DNA from: Symbiodinium microadriaticum
Lineage: Eukaryota > Sar > Dinophyceae > Suessiales > Symbiodiniaceae
Direction of reading: 5' to 3'
Assembly: GCA_001939145.1 (NCBI GenBank)
Contig: LSRX01000800.1
Coordinates: 253,020-317,019 of the forward strand
Length of the DNA stretch: 64,000 nt
In this document: positions 22,188-33,106 of the stretch, one piece after another
How positions within the stretch are numbered: position 1 is the first letter of the stretch
Layout of the letters: the number at the start of each line of letters is the position of its first letter
Translations under genes and position numbers: made by a program
The notes under the pieces: model-generated
Databases searched by the model: none
Told to the model about the DNA's origin: nothing
The model's input: the letters and a program-made list of their open reading frames with translations, nothing else

Positions 22188-22501
22188 NNNNNNNNNNNNN
22201 NNNNNNNNNNNNNNNNNNNNNNNNNNNNNNNNNNNNNNNNNNNNNNNNNNNNNNNNNNNNNNNNNNNNNNNNNNNNNNNNNNNNNNNNNNNNNNNNNNNN
22301 NNNNNNNNNNNNNNNNNNNNNNNNNNNNNNNNNNNNNNNNNNNNNNNNNNNNNNNNNNNNNNNNNNNNNNNNNNNNNNNNNNNNNNNNNNNNNNNNNNNN
22401 NNNNNNNNNNNNNNNNNNNNNNNNNNNNNNNNNNNNNNNNNNNNNNNNNNNNNNNNNNNNNNNNNNNNNNNNNNNNNNNNNNNNNNNNNNNNNNNNNNNN
22501 N
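22188..22501. other. assembly gap (N)
   Basis: 314 unknown bases, flanked on both sides by the same (GCNGCC)-type repeat in opposite orientation. The gap sits exactly at the centre of an inverted repeat. Confidence 0.99.
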
Positions 22502-23045
22502 GCAGCCGCAGCCGCAGCCGCCGCCGCAAGGCGATGAGCATGCGGTCAGGAGCCGAGCCGTCGGGATGGGGATGGCACTGAGCCACGCGGCTGCGTGCGG
22601 CCCGGACTGCGAACGCAGCATGGGGTCCAGGTCCCCGCCTGCGAACTACGGGCCCAAAAGGGTACACGGACCTTTTTGCGGCTGGTGTGCGGCGGTCCCT
22701 GTGCAGACTGCAGCTACACGCTGTGTTTTGCGAGGTCAGCGTCCTCCAAGCCCCAGTCCAAGGCTGCAGCTCACGGACGGCTGGCAACAGGCGGAGCTTC
22801 GTCGAAGCGGGTGGAGGCAAGGACCTCGCTGAGCAGGGGTTGGTCGCCATCAACATTGGCGGTGCCGGGGAGGGAAAGACCAAGGAGACTGGCACCGAAG
22901 GCTCTGGCGGCAGAGAAGGCGAGCAAGGCGGACCAACGGGAAGTGGCAAGGTAGGTAACAGCTCGGTCTCACGAAAGTGGGTAGAGCAGGCGCGGGAACC
23001 CATCAGATGCAGGGGCCATGTCTGGCCGATGGACGGCGCCGTCAA
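22502..23045 (-). mobile_element. retroelement tail fragment, right arm of inverted repeat
   Basis: It is the reverse complement of the left arm from 22502 to about 22943 and then diverges (GGAAGTGGCAAGGTAGG). It codes the same retroelement tail on the minus strand. Similarity is high enough that a recent event or an assembly error is likelier than ancient duplication. Confidence 0.65.
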
Positions 23046-23249
23046 TTACCGATCGAGGCTCTGGCGGCGCCGCCAGGCGAGACGGGTCCAACTGCATTTG
23101 GGCATTGTGTCACATCGCATGGGCCGGCGTGAGCTGCCTCGACAATGTGCTAGCCGCAGTATGGGTGGCACCAAGCACACGGCTGGCGAGGGGTGGCTCA
23201 AGGGCGGAGTCGGTACGGACGTGGCTCAGGAGCGGGACTTCGCCGGCGA

Positions 23250-24500
23250 GATCAAGGGCAATGACAAGGACAGAAGGCGGCAAAGGAACGGGCGGCTGCA
23301 AAGGAGAGCAATGCCGACCACCGAAACGCAAAAGCAGAGATGCTCGGCCCGCGGATGACCGCACGAACGGCCCGCGCGCGTGAGCAAACAAGGAGCCTCA
23401 CAAAGGAAGCGGCCTCATGGCTCCAACGGCCGCCGAGCTCTATGGCAAGGACAACTAGCTTGGACGTGGCAAAGCAGCGGAACTCGGGGTATGTACGCTC
23501 CTTAGCTTTGCAAGCTCGTACCAAGGCTGCACCGGTCGTGCGGCCGCATACTCAACCAAGACCGTTGGCAATGACTTGAACGCGGCGCTCGTCCTGCCTG
23601 GCAGCATCAACATTCAAGTCACAGAGGCGGACATTCACGGCGACTGTGGCGCCAGCTTCCCTGCCAATGCGGCGTGCTCGAAGGGCCAACGTCTGGCGCG
23701 GAGGACGCCGGACTGCGGACAGGCTGTCAGGTGATCCTCGAGAGGGTCGTGCTGGTGACCGCAGCGGCAACGGGCTGCGGTGAGGGGGAGAGGCATGCGG
23801 AGCCGGCGGATGAGCAACACGAGACACTGGCAGCGTGGGGCCCAGCTTGCGAGTCCGCGCGGTGGCAGAGTCTTCTTTCTCGCGGACCTTCTTGCGGTCC
23901 CTGCAAGAAGGAGAAGCTGCAGCTGCACGCTGTTTATTGCGAGGTCAGCGTCCTCCACGCCCGAGTCCAAAGTTGCAGCTAACTGGTGCGGGGGGAGACG
24001 GCTTGGCAACAGGCGGAGCTTCGTCGAAGCGGAAAGGACCTCGCTGAGCAAAGGTTGGTCGCCATCGACATTTGCGGTGCCAGGGAGGGAAAGACCCAGG
24101 AGACTGACACCAAAGCCCCTGGCGGCAGAGAAGGCGAGCAAGGGGAAGTGAAGGCAGCAATGGTTGCATGCCGCAACGGTCGAGGCACAGCACGGGCGCG
24201 GCACCGAGCGAAGAGGCGAACGAACTGGGAGGCCTCGGGACCCCAACGGCCACCAACCTGAAGTACAAGGACAACAAGCCAGCACTTCTGCGAGCGCAGC
24301 AACTCGGGGTGCGTGCGTTCCGTTCTTTAGCCCTGCGTGCTAGGCGAAGAGCGGCGGCCTGGTGTGTCCGCGCGCAGCATCGACAGGGGACACACAGGTG
24401 GTATCGACAGCAAGTTGCGCACCGCCCCAGAGCGGGAGTCCATTTCGAGGCGCTCGGGGTGGATGTTGCGGTCGCACTCTAGAAGAACATTGCAGCCCCA
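23250..24500 (-). mobile_element. decayed non-LTR retroelement 3' region, two stacked tails
   Basis: On the minus strand, NGLPLWGGAQLAVDTTCVSP (about 24460-24400) is the conserved strand around the second catalytic-domain tail. It is followed by VGGRWGPEASQFVRLFARCR (about 24250-24190), the tail LPGTANVDGD, a zinc-knuckle-like RCRCGHQHDPLEDHLTACPQ (about 23770-23710), and then VVLAIELGGRWSHEAASFVR (about 23460-23400). Two overlapping copies of the same tail imply nested insertion or duplication. Frames are broken. Confidence 0.65.
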
Positions 24501-24509
24501 GCCTCGCGG

Positions 24510-25460
24510 CAAACACGGGCAGCAGCACGCTCGAGAGGGAGGCCATGTACGGTCGGTAGCCGTGGTGAACGCACCAAATCGGCAAGTAGAAGCCAGTAGC
24601 GTGCACGGATGCAGCAGTGTCCCTCAGGCATCTAGGGTTTAGAGTCTGGGGTTTATTTGGTGTGCAAAACCCCATGGGGCTCATGTTACTGCTGCACTTG
24701 TTGTCATCGTCGTCGACGCTGTCGTCTCCGCCGCCCTTGTCATCGCCTCCGCCGTCGCTGTCGCCACCTTCGTCGCTGCGGTCGCTGTCGTCGTCGTCAA
24801 CGTTGCTTTGGTTGTTTTTGTCCGCCCGCCATTGTCCCCAAACGCAACAAGCCCCGAGCCCCTCGAAAGCACTCACCCAAGTACAGCCACCTGCACAAGC
24901 GAAACACAGCGAGTTCAGCAGATAAAAATATATACACTTGAATCGCGAGCGAGCTGCCTTGGCGTTTCGTGCTCCAAAGACAGTTTGCACAACCATAGGT
25001 TGCTAAGCACAAAATATTGAGTCTTGCGGGTTTCCCACGGCACAATGCGGAACAGAGCGATAGGGGTTATTTTCTGGGCTTGCAAGACCATAAACCACCT
25101 CGACGCAGTACGGGTACTGGTTGAACTCTCTAAAACAACGACTTTAACTACTTGTTTTTTCCTCGACGCTGGTTCGCACTGCATCACATCAGTCTGTCGC
25201 ACGTGCTTGGCTGTGCTGGGCACGTCCTTCGGCACTGACTGTCTTGCATCAGCTCGCCTAATCGTGTCGCCCATGACGGGCTCACACCGGCTTGAACGTC
25301 GACAATCTGCTGGCAGCATGGTTGCTGTTGCACTTCTCTGTTGACTGCAAATTTCGCGTTGCGCCAGGTCATTCATGGCGCGTCTCGGCTCGGCGAGGCA
25401 ATCTGCTGCGGTGCATGGCTTGTCCGACTGCAAAAGCAGGCTGCTGTCCCAGAAGACAGG
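24510..25460. other. no gene; TCG/CCG triplet-rich tract
   Basis: About 24707-24815 is an imperfect run of GTC, TCG and CCG triplets that reads as Ser/Asp/Arg runs depending on the frame. The rest shows no motif on either strand. Confidence 0.5.
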
Positions 25461-28201
25461 CTAACTGCCTACGATGTTACAGCTGCGTGGGCGTGCGCCG
25501 AGCCCGAGTGGCTCACGCGTGCAACGGCAAGCGGCTGGAGCCTGCCCGGGGCTGCGAATTCGAGCAGTGGCTCGAGTGGAGGAGCGTCGCTCTGGTAGGG
25601 ATGCAGCAGGGCGGGCCAGGCCCGCCCTAGCGCCGTACTCGCGACCGTCTGTTGCACGGCCACGCGCAGCATGCCCCACCAACGACGAGCCCNGCAGGGC
25701 TCGTCGCGCCCGGCGTGGGAGCAAGTCGCTCAAGAAGCGTTGGGTTTCGGTATTCCAGCGACCTCCGAACCCAGCACGAGCTGTCGTGGCCCGCCTTACC
25801 TGAGTTCTGAAGAAACCGACTGTTTGCGACGCTCGGCGACCCGGAGCGCGGCCCCGTCATTGTCAGCGGCGCCGTCTTTGGTTTCCCTGCTCGGGTGAGG
25901 GGTGAGACCAGGGTTGCGTCGCAGCACATCGCACCCCCACATGGCGCCGCTCCATACGCGACGACGTCGAGCCGTCGGCGGTCGTTGGACGGCACTCCCA
26001 GCGCCGTGGTAGCCATTGTTGGCGAACAATTTGCCCATCGGGCCCCACAGCCTCGCGTGCCACACAGCCTCGCGGGCCACTCTGCGCGCTCCACGATTTT
26101 AGCGCGGCGGGCCAGCAACCCTGTTCGCGGGCGGGCAATGGCATGGTCCTCGCAAGCGACTACCCTCTGGCCGCAACCTGGCCCCGGTCCGCAACGGTTG
26201 AGGCACAAGGGCAGGGGCAAGCGCAGTCGTCGCCGCAGTGCGAGCTGCATGGTATGTGGGGGCAGTAGCCCCTCCATGTGAGCGCAGAAGTGCCCCGCGG
26301 AAGCCCGTTGCGCCGCCATGCGCCGTCGTATTTGGTGCGCCACGTGGGGCAGCTGTCCCATCCTTCCGCCAGTGGAAGGTTGCGCGCCGCCGCTGTCTTT
26401 CGCAGGCAAGATGCCGGTCCGCCAATGTTTCAGTCAGACTGCGGGAGGCGGGAGCGGATGACCGGCAGCGCGTCCATCCATGCTGCACGCAGACGGGCGC
26501 CCGCAACCGGCCTCGTCAGTGGCCTCGTCGGATCGGGATGGGACTGCCATCGACCTCGCACGGCAGCGCAAAGAACGGCGCTACCCGGAAGTGTCCTGCC
26601 CATGCCCGCAACGCCTGGTCGCGCTGGCTGCGGAGGGCGGCAGTCGCTATAGAGGTGCGAGGGGCGCGCAACGTCCGACGCCTCACGCGACGCGACAGTG
26701 TTGCCTGCGCGCGCCGTGGGCGCTGCGAGCTGCTGCCTGCGCGGGGTGGGATCGCGTGAGTAGTGCGTTGCAGCGCGCTTTGGCTTCGACACTCCTTGGC
26801 GGCGTCTGGCGCTGCGCAACCCGCCGGTCGTAGCGTTAGCTGATGCCCCCACGCTCGCCAGCGACGTTATGTTGCACAGACCTTGTCAAAGAGGTGTGTG
26901 TGTGTGTGTGCAGAGGCACACATGACTCGCTCACTGAAGCCGTTGGTTCAGTCCTTCCCATGCCGGCCCTGACAATTTACACTGGAGGGAGCCGGCCTGT
27001 AAGGCTGTGTTTTGAACACAGAGGCTGGATGTCTGAAAAAAGAAGCCGTTGAGTGTTTGTGCAGATGCGGATTTGTCCAGCATTGAGTCGGACGTGGGCA
27101 TGCTCCCGACGAGGTTCGTCCCGTGGCAAGCGCCATGGTCGCCCGCCACATCAGGCTTGCTGACACCGTGATGTGCCTGTTGCCGATGAGCGGTGCGTCG
27201 ACGCAGTTGCCAGCCTAGCGGTCTGCCACACAGAGAGCTGTGGACACCAACGTCGTCCCGGCGAAGCGAGCCCCACACCCCTGTCGGGCGCAGTCGTTGC
27301 GTCTGCCGCCGCACAATAACGGTAGCTGCGGCCTAAACGGAGGCGGCTCTAAACACGAGCAGGGAGGCGGGCAGGTGAGTGACACAGAGGATCCCATATC
27401 CGGTAAAAGCTGTCAAAAGGGCAAATTATGGCTGGAATCAAGGAAAACCGTCACCCCTTTCCAAAGCGCGAAATTGCATGTCTTCGTGTTACGCAAAGGT
27501 AGGCTGCGAAAAGCCTGTCGCCAGGCGTATCTGATGGTAGGCCGTGCATCCTGGCCCACACTCCGACAGCAAAATTGCGCTCTGCACCAATACGCCGGTT
27601 GACAGTGGCAGAATCTTTGGAGGGCACGCGAAAGCACCGATGAAGCTTTGGAGCAGTATAGACATAGAGGCAGAGGCGAGCCACGCAAGCCACGTTCACT
27701 CTCGCCCGAACCGATGCTTCGGCACCGCGAGGTGGTCACAAATGCTGCCCTGCCCTGCCTGCCGTCGTCTTGCACTTCGTTCTCTATGCCTTCCTCGTCG
27801 TAGAAGACATACATGCTCGGGGAGCCGTAGCACAGTGCCGCGACGGGGAGAAGCATGCACCGTCGGGAGATGTGGTCGTAGGCGCCGACACCGTCGACGC
27901 TCAACACGTGCTGTGGTCCGAGGGTCGCCTTCTGCTCGCATCGCCCGCCAGGGCCTCCGGCACCGCCTTGGTGCTGAGGCCGTGCTGGAACAGCGCGCAA
28001 GCCTGCCACTTTTCGTGGAGTTGTTGTGTCAGCGTGTGACAACTTCGATGTACCGTGCGTCGTGCAACGACACGTCCGGCAAAACCTGCACTGAGTGCCT
28101 GGTTGCCCCAGGGCATCGAGGCGCCCCCTGTCCCGGCAACTGCAAGCGGGAGTGGCAAGCGAATGCGGCTCACAGTAACACGCCCCACGGGTCAGTGACA
28201 T
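25461..28201 (-). mobile_element. decayed non-LTR retrotransposon with reverse transcriptase domain
   Basis: Reading down the minus strand: ARRTVHRSCHTLTQQLHEKW and ALFQHGLSTKAVPEAL (about 28080-27960), then HVLSVDGVGAYDHISRRCML (about 27910-27850) with the SVDGVGAYD catalytic Asp of reverse transcriptase motif A, then YGSPSMYVFYDEEG. Decayed linker and thumb follow, with AAWMDALPVIRSRLP near 26490-26440, a CGP-rich zinc-knuckle segment with RTGLLARRAKIVERA (about 26130), DDRRRLDVVAYG-like sequence (about 25990), CCDATLVSPLTRAGKP (about 25930-25880) and the tail MLRVAVQQTVASTALGRAWP (about 25672-25610). The FLDD-type motif was not found intact. Frames shift repeatedly, so it is not active. 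Such elements are common in Symbiodiniaceae. Confidence 0.82.
26893..26910. repeat. (TG)n microsatellite
   Basis: Nine TG units inside the decayed retroelement. Confidence 0.9.
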
Positions 28202-28209
28202 GAGGAGCT

Positions 28210-30640
28210 AAACGAGCCCGTCAGCTCTGACACGAGCATCGCCTCGACGAGCTCCATCCTTGGCCGTGGATCCACAGACATATAGCGGCGTCAGCGAATC
28301 CCCACATGCATCGACCGCTCGGCCATGTCCCGAGTTTAGGTCTCACTGCTGAGGTCCCAAGCCAAAGCAATCGCGGGGCCAGAAGATGACAGAAGCATGG
28401 CTTGTGGAGTCGAGGTGTCGTTTGGTTAACTATGTTCGCCTGGTATGGTTGAGAGCGCTGGCCCCGAAAGCGGGCCAGCTGGTGAGCGGAGCTCGGCGGC
28501 AGGGGTGGCAACAGCCCGTGATTGCAAAAGTGTTTGTTACGAGTCCACAACGGCTGGCTCCGGTCGTGGAGGCAAACGGGTCTCCGAAAGTCTGCAACGG
28601 CTGAAGAAATTTGTGGCCACCTCTCCCTCCAAGGCCCGCCATGCGAGGAGCGGCCGGGTGCCTGCAACGGTCAGTGGCCACCTTCGTCCGCCTCCTCGCC
28701 TGGGTTGTCGCAATTCGCAGCTCTGCCCAGGCTGCGTGGGTTCTCCGATGTAGTACATCTCCGTTGCGGCGCAGCGCGCGCTCGCCGCCACTTTCGTGGA
28801 GCTCCCCCCTCCAGTCGGGACTCGGTGCTGCTGGCCCGCCCCCTGCGCTGCAACATGAGGCAGGGACCGCGCCGCAGTTTCGATGTACAGGCTACCGGTG
28901 GAAGGTTGCAGCACAAGTCATGGAGACCATGTTTCTTTTGGGAGCACATACCATTGATGGCTTGGCCATTTTCTGCTGGATGGCCTGGAACCCAAATCCG
29001 AAACGAGACAATCACGCAGCACCACAAACGTCGTGGTTGGAAGAGCGACCTTCTTGACAGTAAGAGGCGACATCCAAATCTTCAACCAAAATTGTTCAGT
29101 GCAACAGATGCAGTCTAGCATAACGTTGCTGGGCTGAGCTGTGCTGGCCCAACCCTTCGACCCAATGCTAAACCGAATGTCCGACCTGCAGGAACGATGC
29201 TGGAACGATGTGTCCGTCTGGATTGGTTTCCAAACTTCCGGCACTCCTGCATCAAGACGTCTCGGGATGTTTGACTTTGGGCATCGTTAAGTAAAACCAG
29301 AGCAACGTCCCTTGCACTAATCGACCATGTCTGAGCAGACTCAAACTACACCTAAGTTATCTTGGCATTGGCATCCATCATTAATTCTGGAGATTTGGCC
29401 TCATGACGCCAGACATGCATGGCTGGAAGTCCCGTGCTTAACCGTTGGCATAAACTCCTATGCTGTCTGTAAGGCGGTGGAGAGAGATGCTGGCGGCATT
29501 GACGAAGTCAAGCTTTGTTGCTGCGCAGGGCCACCAAGCCTATGGCCTATGACGGCAGCATCTAGAAGCTCATGAGATGCCCAGAATGCCTACACTTACA
29601 AGAAGCGGAGCTTGGGGCGCATTTAATCTTGAATACGGCTCGCACAGCTTTACCATTTGGTAGTGGAAAGCCCCCCGAATCATGAGGCACCAGTGCTGGC
29701 TACAGCTGTAGCAACATCACTATAATTCGGGGGACCTCAAGCCAATGTCTTCCAGGCACGGACAAGGCTGCAGGGTGCCTGCGACAAGCCTGCTCGCAGC
29801 AGTTTAATCGGCATATTTGGCCGGATGTTTCTTTCTCGGATGCGACGGCCTTGCTTCCCAGTCTGTTCAGGAGCAATACTGCGACTGCTCCGCAGCTACT
29901 GGGCTTAACTCCTGCCGCTGCTGTTTTGACTCTGCCGTACGACATGAAATATCAGCGATTCATGCATTAATGGGGGTAGAAGCCCTGCCCTCCGACTGCT
30001 GTCACTGCGGAGGAACCAGCCTGTCTGCGCTAAGCGATCGTCCAGGACTGGATCTGGATGTTCCGCATCGCGCGCTATGATGCTTTGTGTCTTGGTCAGA
30101 TGCCACGGAACGGAACTGCCAGGTCTGTGGCAACGTTGTGTCAACGTCGTGTCTTGAATGGAAAAGCGCAGTCCATATATCTGGCCAGCACTACACCACA
30201 TTTGACAGTTTGACTCACCGCACTTCTCCAGCATGATCTCCAAAGAGAATGAAAGCGCAGCAAAGTGAAACGGCAACATGCAACCAGCAGATTATGGACG
30301 CATTTTGCACCTGGCACAAAAAGAGAACTCGCACTGCTTGCAAACTGTAGTGTGTTTCATTCTACGAGCGGCTTGTGTCCGCTTCCACGGCTCGTGTAAA
30401 GAAGTGGCCAAGACTCGCCCAACTCGGCTGGATGAATTGAGCTGCGCTGCGTGTTCGCCGTGCGTCTACTAACTCTACAGCGGCGATTTGCGATCTGCTT
30501 TGATCGAAGGCGCCGACACACAGCCAAGTGTGCAGACCACAGCCCTGAGGTTCCAGGACCCCGACCCGCGAGCTGCAGGCCGTGGTCGGAGAGGTGTCTG
30601 CTGATGGGAAAAAATCAACTCATCTTATCAACACGGGGCT
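28210..30640. other. no gene firmly recognised
   Basis: The first few hundred bases may be the degraded 5' part of the retroelement. Open blocks on the minus strand at 29244-28918 and 30279-29905 have protein-like composition but no motif I recognise. No simple repeat of note was seen. Confidence 0.35.
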
Positions 30641-30649
30641 GCGGGTAAT

Positions 30650-33106
30650 TCTCTTACCCGGTCAGGCACGCAACATCTTGCTTTTGTTCAGCTCAAGAGC
30701 CGTCGGCCTCAGCATGAGCAGAGTCGTGGAAGCCAGTCGAATGCTCTCCTTAGGGCCCCTGCCGCTCTTGCGGGTTCCGCTTTAAGCAAACGCAGATCAA
30801 TGTGGAGGCCTGCACGCTCAAGGGTTCTTAAGGGCTGTTCGAGGGGTTTTAGCTTTGAGGGCCCTGGTTAAGTTTTGGAATGATTTTGAAGGCTCGAAGG
30901 CTTGCTTGAGAGCTGTTGAGGCTTTGTGAAGGATGCTTGGAGGGCTCCTTTTGAGATGGGGCTTGGAGTTTGTCAGGAGCCCTCTTCATGCAGCTGCATC
31001 AAACCTGGAGAATTCCTGGAGACCTGGCCTGCTTGGAGAGCTCTGCCGGTATAGCCGGCAACTCTTCCGAGTTCGCGATGACATGGCAAGCCTCATCAAC
31101 AGGGCCCCACGACCCCTGCGGGCCACTCCTAACGGCTTAGTTCGCTCTCCTCAAATCTGCCTGGAGGATATTGTCGAAACGCTTTTCGAACCAAGGAGGA
31201 CTGCCAGTGGCCATCTCCAAGACGCAGCAGCCCAGGGACCAGATCTGAGTTGCGGCTGCTCACAGTGTTGGGTTTTCATCGTCTCAATGGTCAAAGCCGG
31301 GCAGCATCCGAGGTAGTCGTCAGTTTGCCGCGCCCTCGAAAAAGTTCCGGTGCCTCAATTTGTTGCCGAGTTGCCCCTACCCAACCTCCCTCAGCATCGC
31401 CGAATGATGCCGAGACCGCAGCCATCCAGAAGACAGAGCCCGCGACGGAGTTCTTAGCGGAGCAGGGTCGGCTGTGGAGCACTGACTTCTGCGTGTGATA
31501 GCCATGTGACACAAGAACTGAACAGCCGCCTCCAAGACCGCTTCGCCAGGTTGAATCCACCTGTCACATGCAACATCGAGCCAAGCACTCTCGAAGAGAT
31601 TGATGGGAAAAGGATGCTGACCGTGCAAAGGCTTCTGACCAGAAGAGACGGCTCCTCCCATTCCTACTACAGAGCAATTCAATCGCCCCAGACGAGAGGA
31701 CAAACTGGACTGGGACCTGACAGTCGCACTCACAGTTTCGGATTCTCCCTAGGATCTAAAACGTTTGCTTTGCTTCTTTGCATTGGCCTGCTGTGCCTGC
31801 GGCTCCTCACTCAAAAGACCAGCTCCATCCAGTGGCTAGGCCCAGGTGGGTCTGTTAAGACTTCTCGGCTGCTTCTAGGTATGCAAGCGGGAAGCACCAA
31901 GGACTTTCATGTTCAATGTCAATGCCGCTCGATCCTGAGCAGAGACAACATGCAAAAGCAGCTAGAGGGGTGAGGGATAGTTGATTGGGCGCTCAACTCA
32001 TGCTGCTTGTGAGCTTTGGCCGCTTTCTCACGGAGTTGGGCTTTGTCACAGGCTCCGGAAACTGCAACCTTCTCTTGGCACGAAAGGTTGCGGCCTGGAG
32101 CAGCCGAAGTCTGCGATCTTAACCTCAAGCACCGATCTCAAGTTTGCCCACCTAGAATGCTCTTACCTCCGCTTGTCGGCGCAGGCGGCTAATTCAGCGA
32201 TTCGCTCCATGTTGCTGGCAGTCAACTTGCGACAGAAGCTAACCCTGCTGTTTGTTCGGCAGTGGCTTGATGCAGCTCACGATCTTTCTGTTTGTTGCCT
32301 GCGGTCCTGGCGTCCCCGCTGTGCGTTAGCAACACGTTGGCGCCTCGGCTTCCAAATGCGATTATTCTTGCCAGTCTCTGCTTCTGGAGACAACAGAACT
32401 GCCACAGCCGAGGGGCATTTCAGGTCGCAGTGGACGACGGGTGGGCTCCGAGAGTGCAGATACATCAGGCCACCGACCAGCTGTTGCGTATACTTCCTTT
32501 CTCGTAGCGCACTTTGGGCTCGCTTCGGGGTCTTTGGTTAGGGAGGCATCCGTCCTGAGCAACTCCTCACTGACGGGCCCGTAGGTACGGAGCTGCCTGG
32601 CAAACAACGGCTTGCCATCTCCCGACGGGGACACTTGTGCGAAGTCCTGGATTTGTTCCCTTACTGGGCAAAAGCAGGATGGCAGTGCGCAGCGAGGCTT
32701 CCGCCACTGCAGTACTCAAGGAAGAGGTGCAACTTCTCGGGGCCTCGGTTTCGACATTCGATCTGTCTACTTGCATCCCTTTGGCTTTGAAGCGGCTTTT
32801 TGTTCGGCTTGCGGATGTGCAGCCACTGGCTGTTACACCGAGGCCATAGCCGCCCTGAGCTCCCATGACAAACTCGTGGCCAAAGTAGCTCACGATGAAG
32901 GGGTGCTCCAGCCTCAGGCGAGGAGAGTGTGCAGGAAAGCCCGCTGCATGCCGAAGCCGCGCGCAAGCCGACGGCTCCCAAGGCGACGGCTGCTCGCAGA
33001 GCCGCAGCTCGCGGGTCAGCTTCACGAGCCTACGTGCAATTGCTACAGTCTGTTTCAGTCTGTTTTCAAGTTGTCTTGAGCACGAGTGCGGACGCAGCAC
33101 CGCCAT
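30650..33106 (-). CDS. MAP3K-like (STE11-type) Ser/Thr protein kinase, many exons
   Basis: Kinase subdomains are traceable in order on the minus strand: LVKLTRELRL (helix C region, about 33030); RLEHPFIVSYFGHEFV (about 32915-32870); EKLHLFLEYCSGGSL (about 32745-32700), the hinge of MAP3K type; LRTYGPVSEELL; YTQQLVGGLMYLHSRSPPVV then HCDLK|CANVLL (catalytic loop, 32490-32300) with the catalytic Asp and the Asn of DLKxxN; VKIADFGCS (about 32125-32100); GSVFWM|APELFRG (about 31450-31330); IWSLGCCVLEMATGSPPW (about 31240-31190); IANSEELPAIPAELS (about 31085-31040); NPQER|PTALEL (about 30780-30690). The Gly-rich loop and the VAIK lysine were not located and should lie upstream. HRD is HCD, so it is a non-RD kinase. 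Three introns are fixed exactly by these motifs. All visible catalytic residues are kept, so an active kinase is plausible. Upstream regulator and substrate are unknown. Confidence 0.88.
30708..30762 (-). other. GC-AG intron (55 bp) in kinase gene
   Basis: The donor is GAGCG|GC and the acceptor TGAG|GC. Splicing restores NPQERPTALEL, the last kinase subdomain with its conserved Arg. Confidence 0.82.
31354..31422 (-). other. GC-AG intron (69 bp) in kinase gene
   Basis: The donor is TGGATG|GC and the acceptor TTGAG|GC. It splits the activation-segment motif WM|APE in phase 0. Confidence 0.88.
32344..32416 (-). other. GC-AG intron (73 bp) in kinase catalytic loop
   Basis: The donor is AAAT|GC and the acceptor CGAG|GC, phase 1. 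Splicing restores HCDLKCANVLL. Confidence 0.88.

Noticed and set aside
21461..23045. Long open frames running through the first gap
   Set aside because: They include more than 100 unknown residues, and the same peptide is found on both strands because the flanks are inverted copies. They are not genes.
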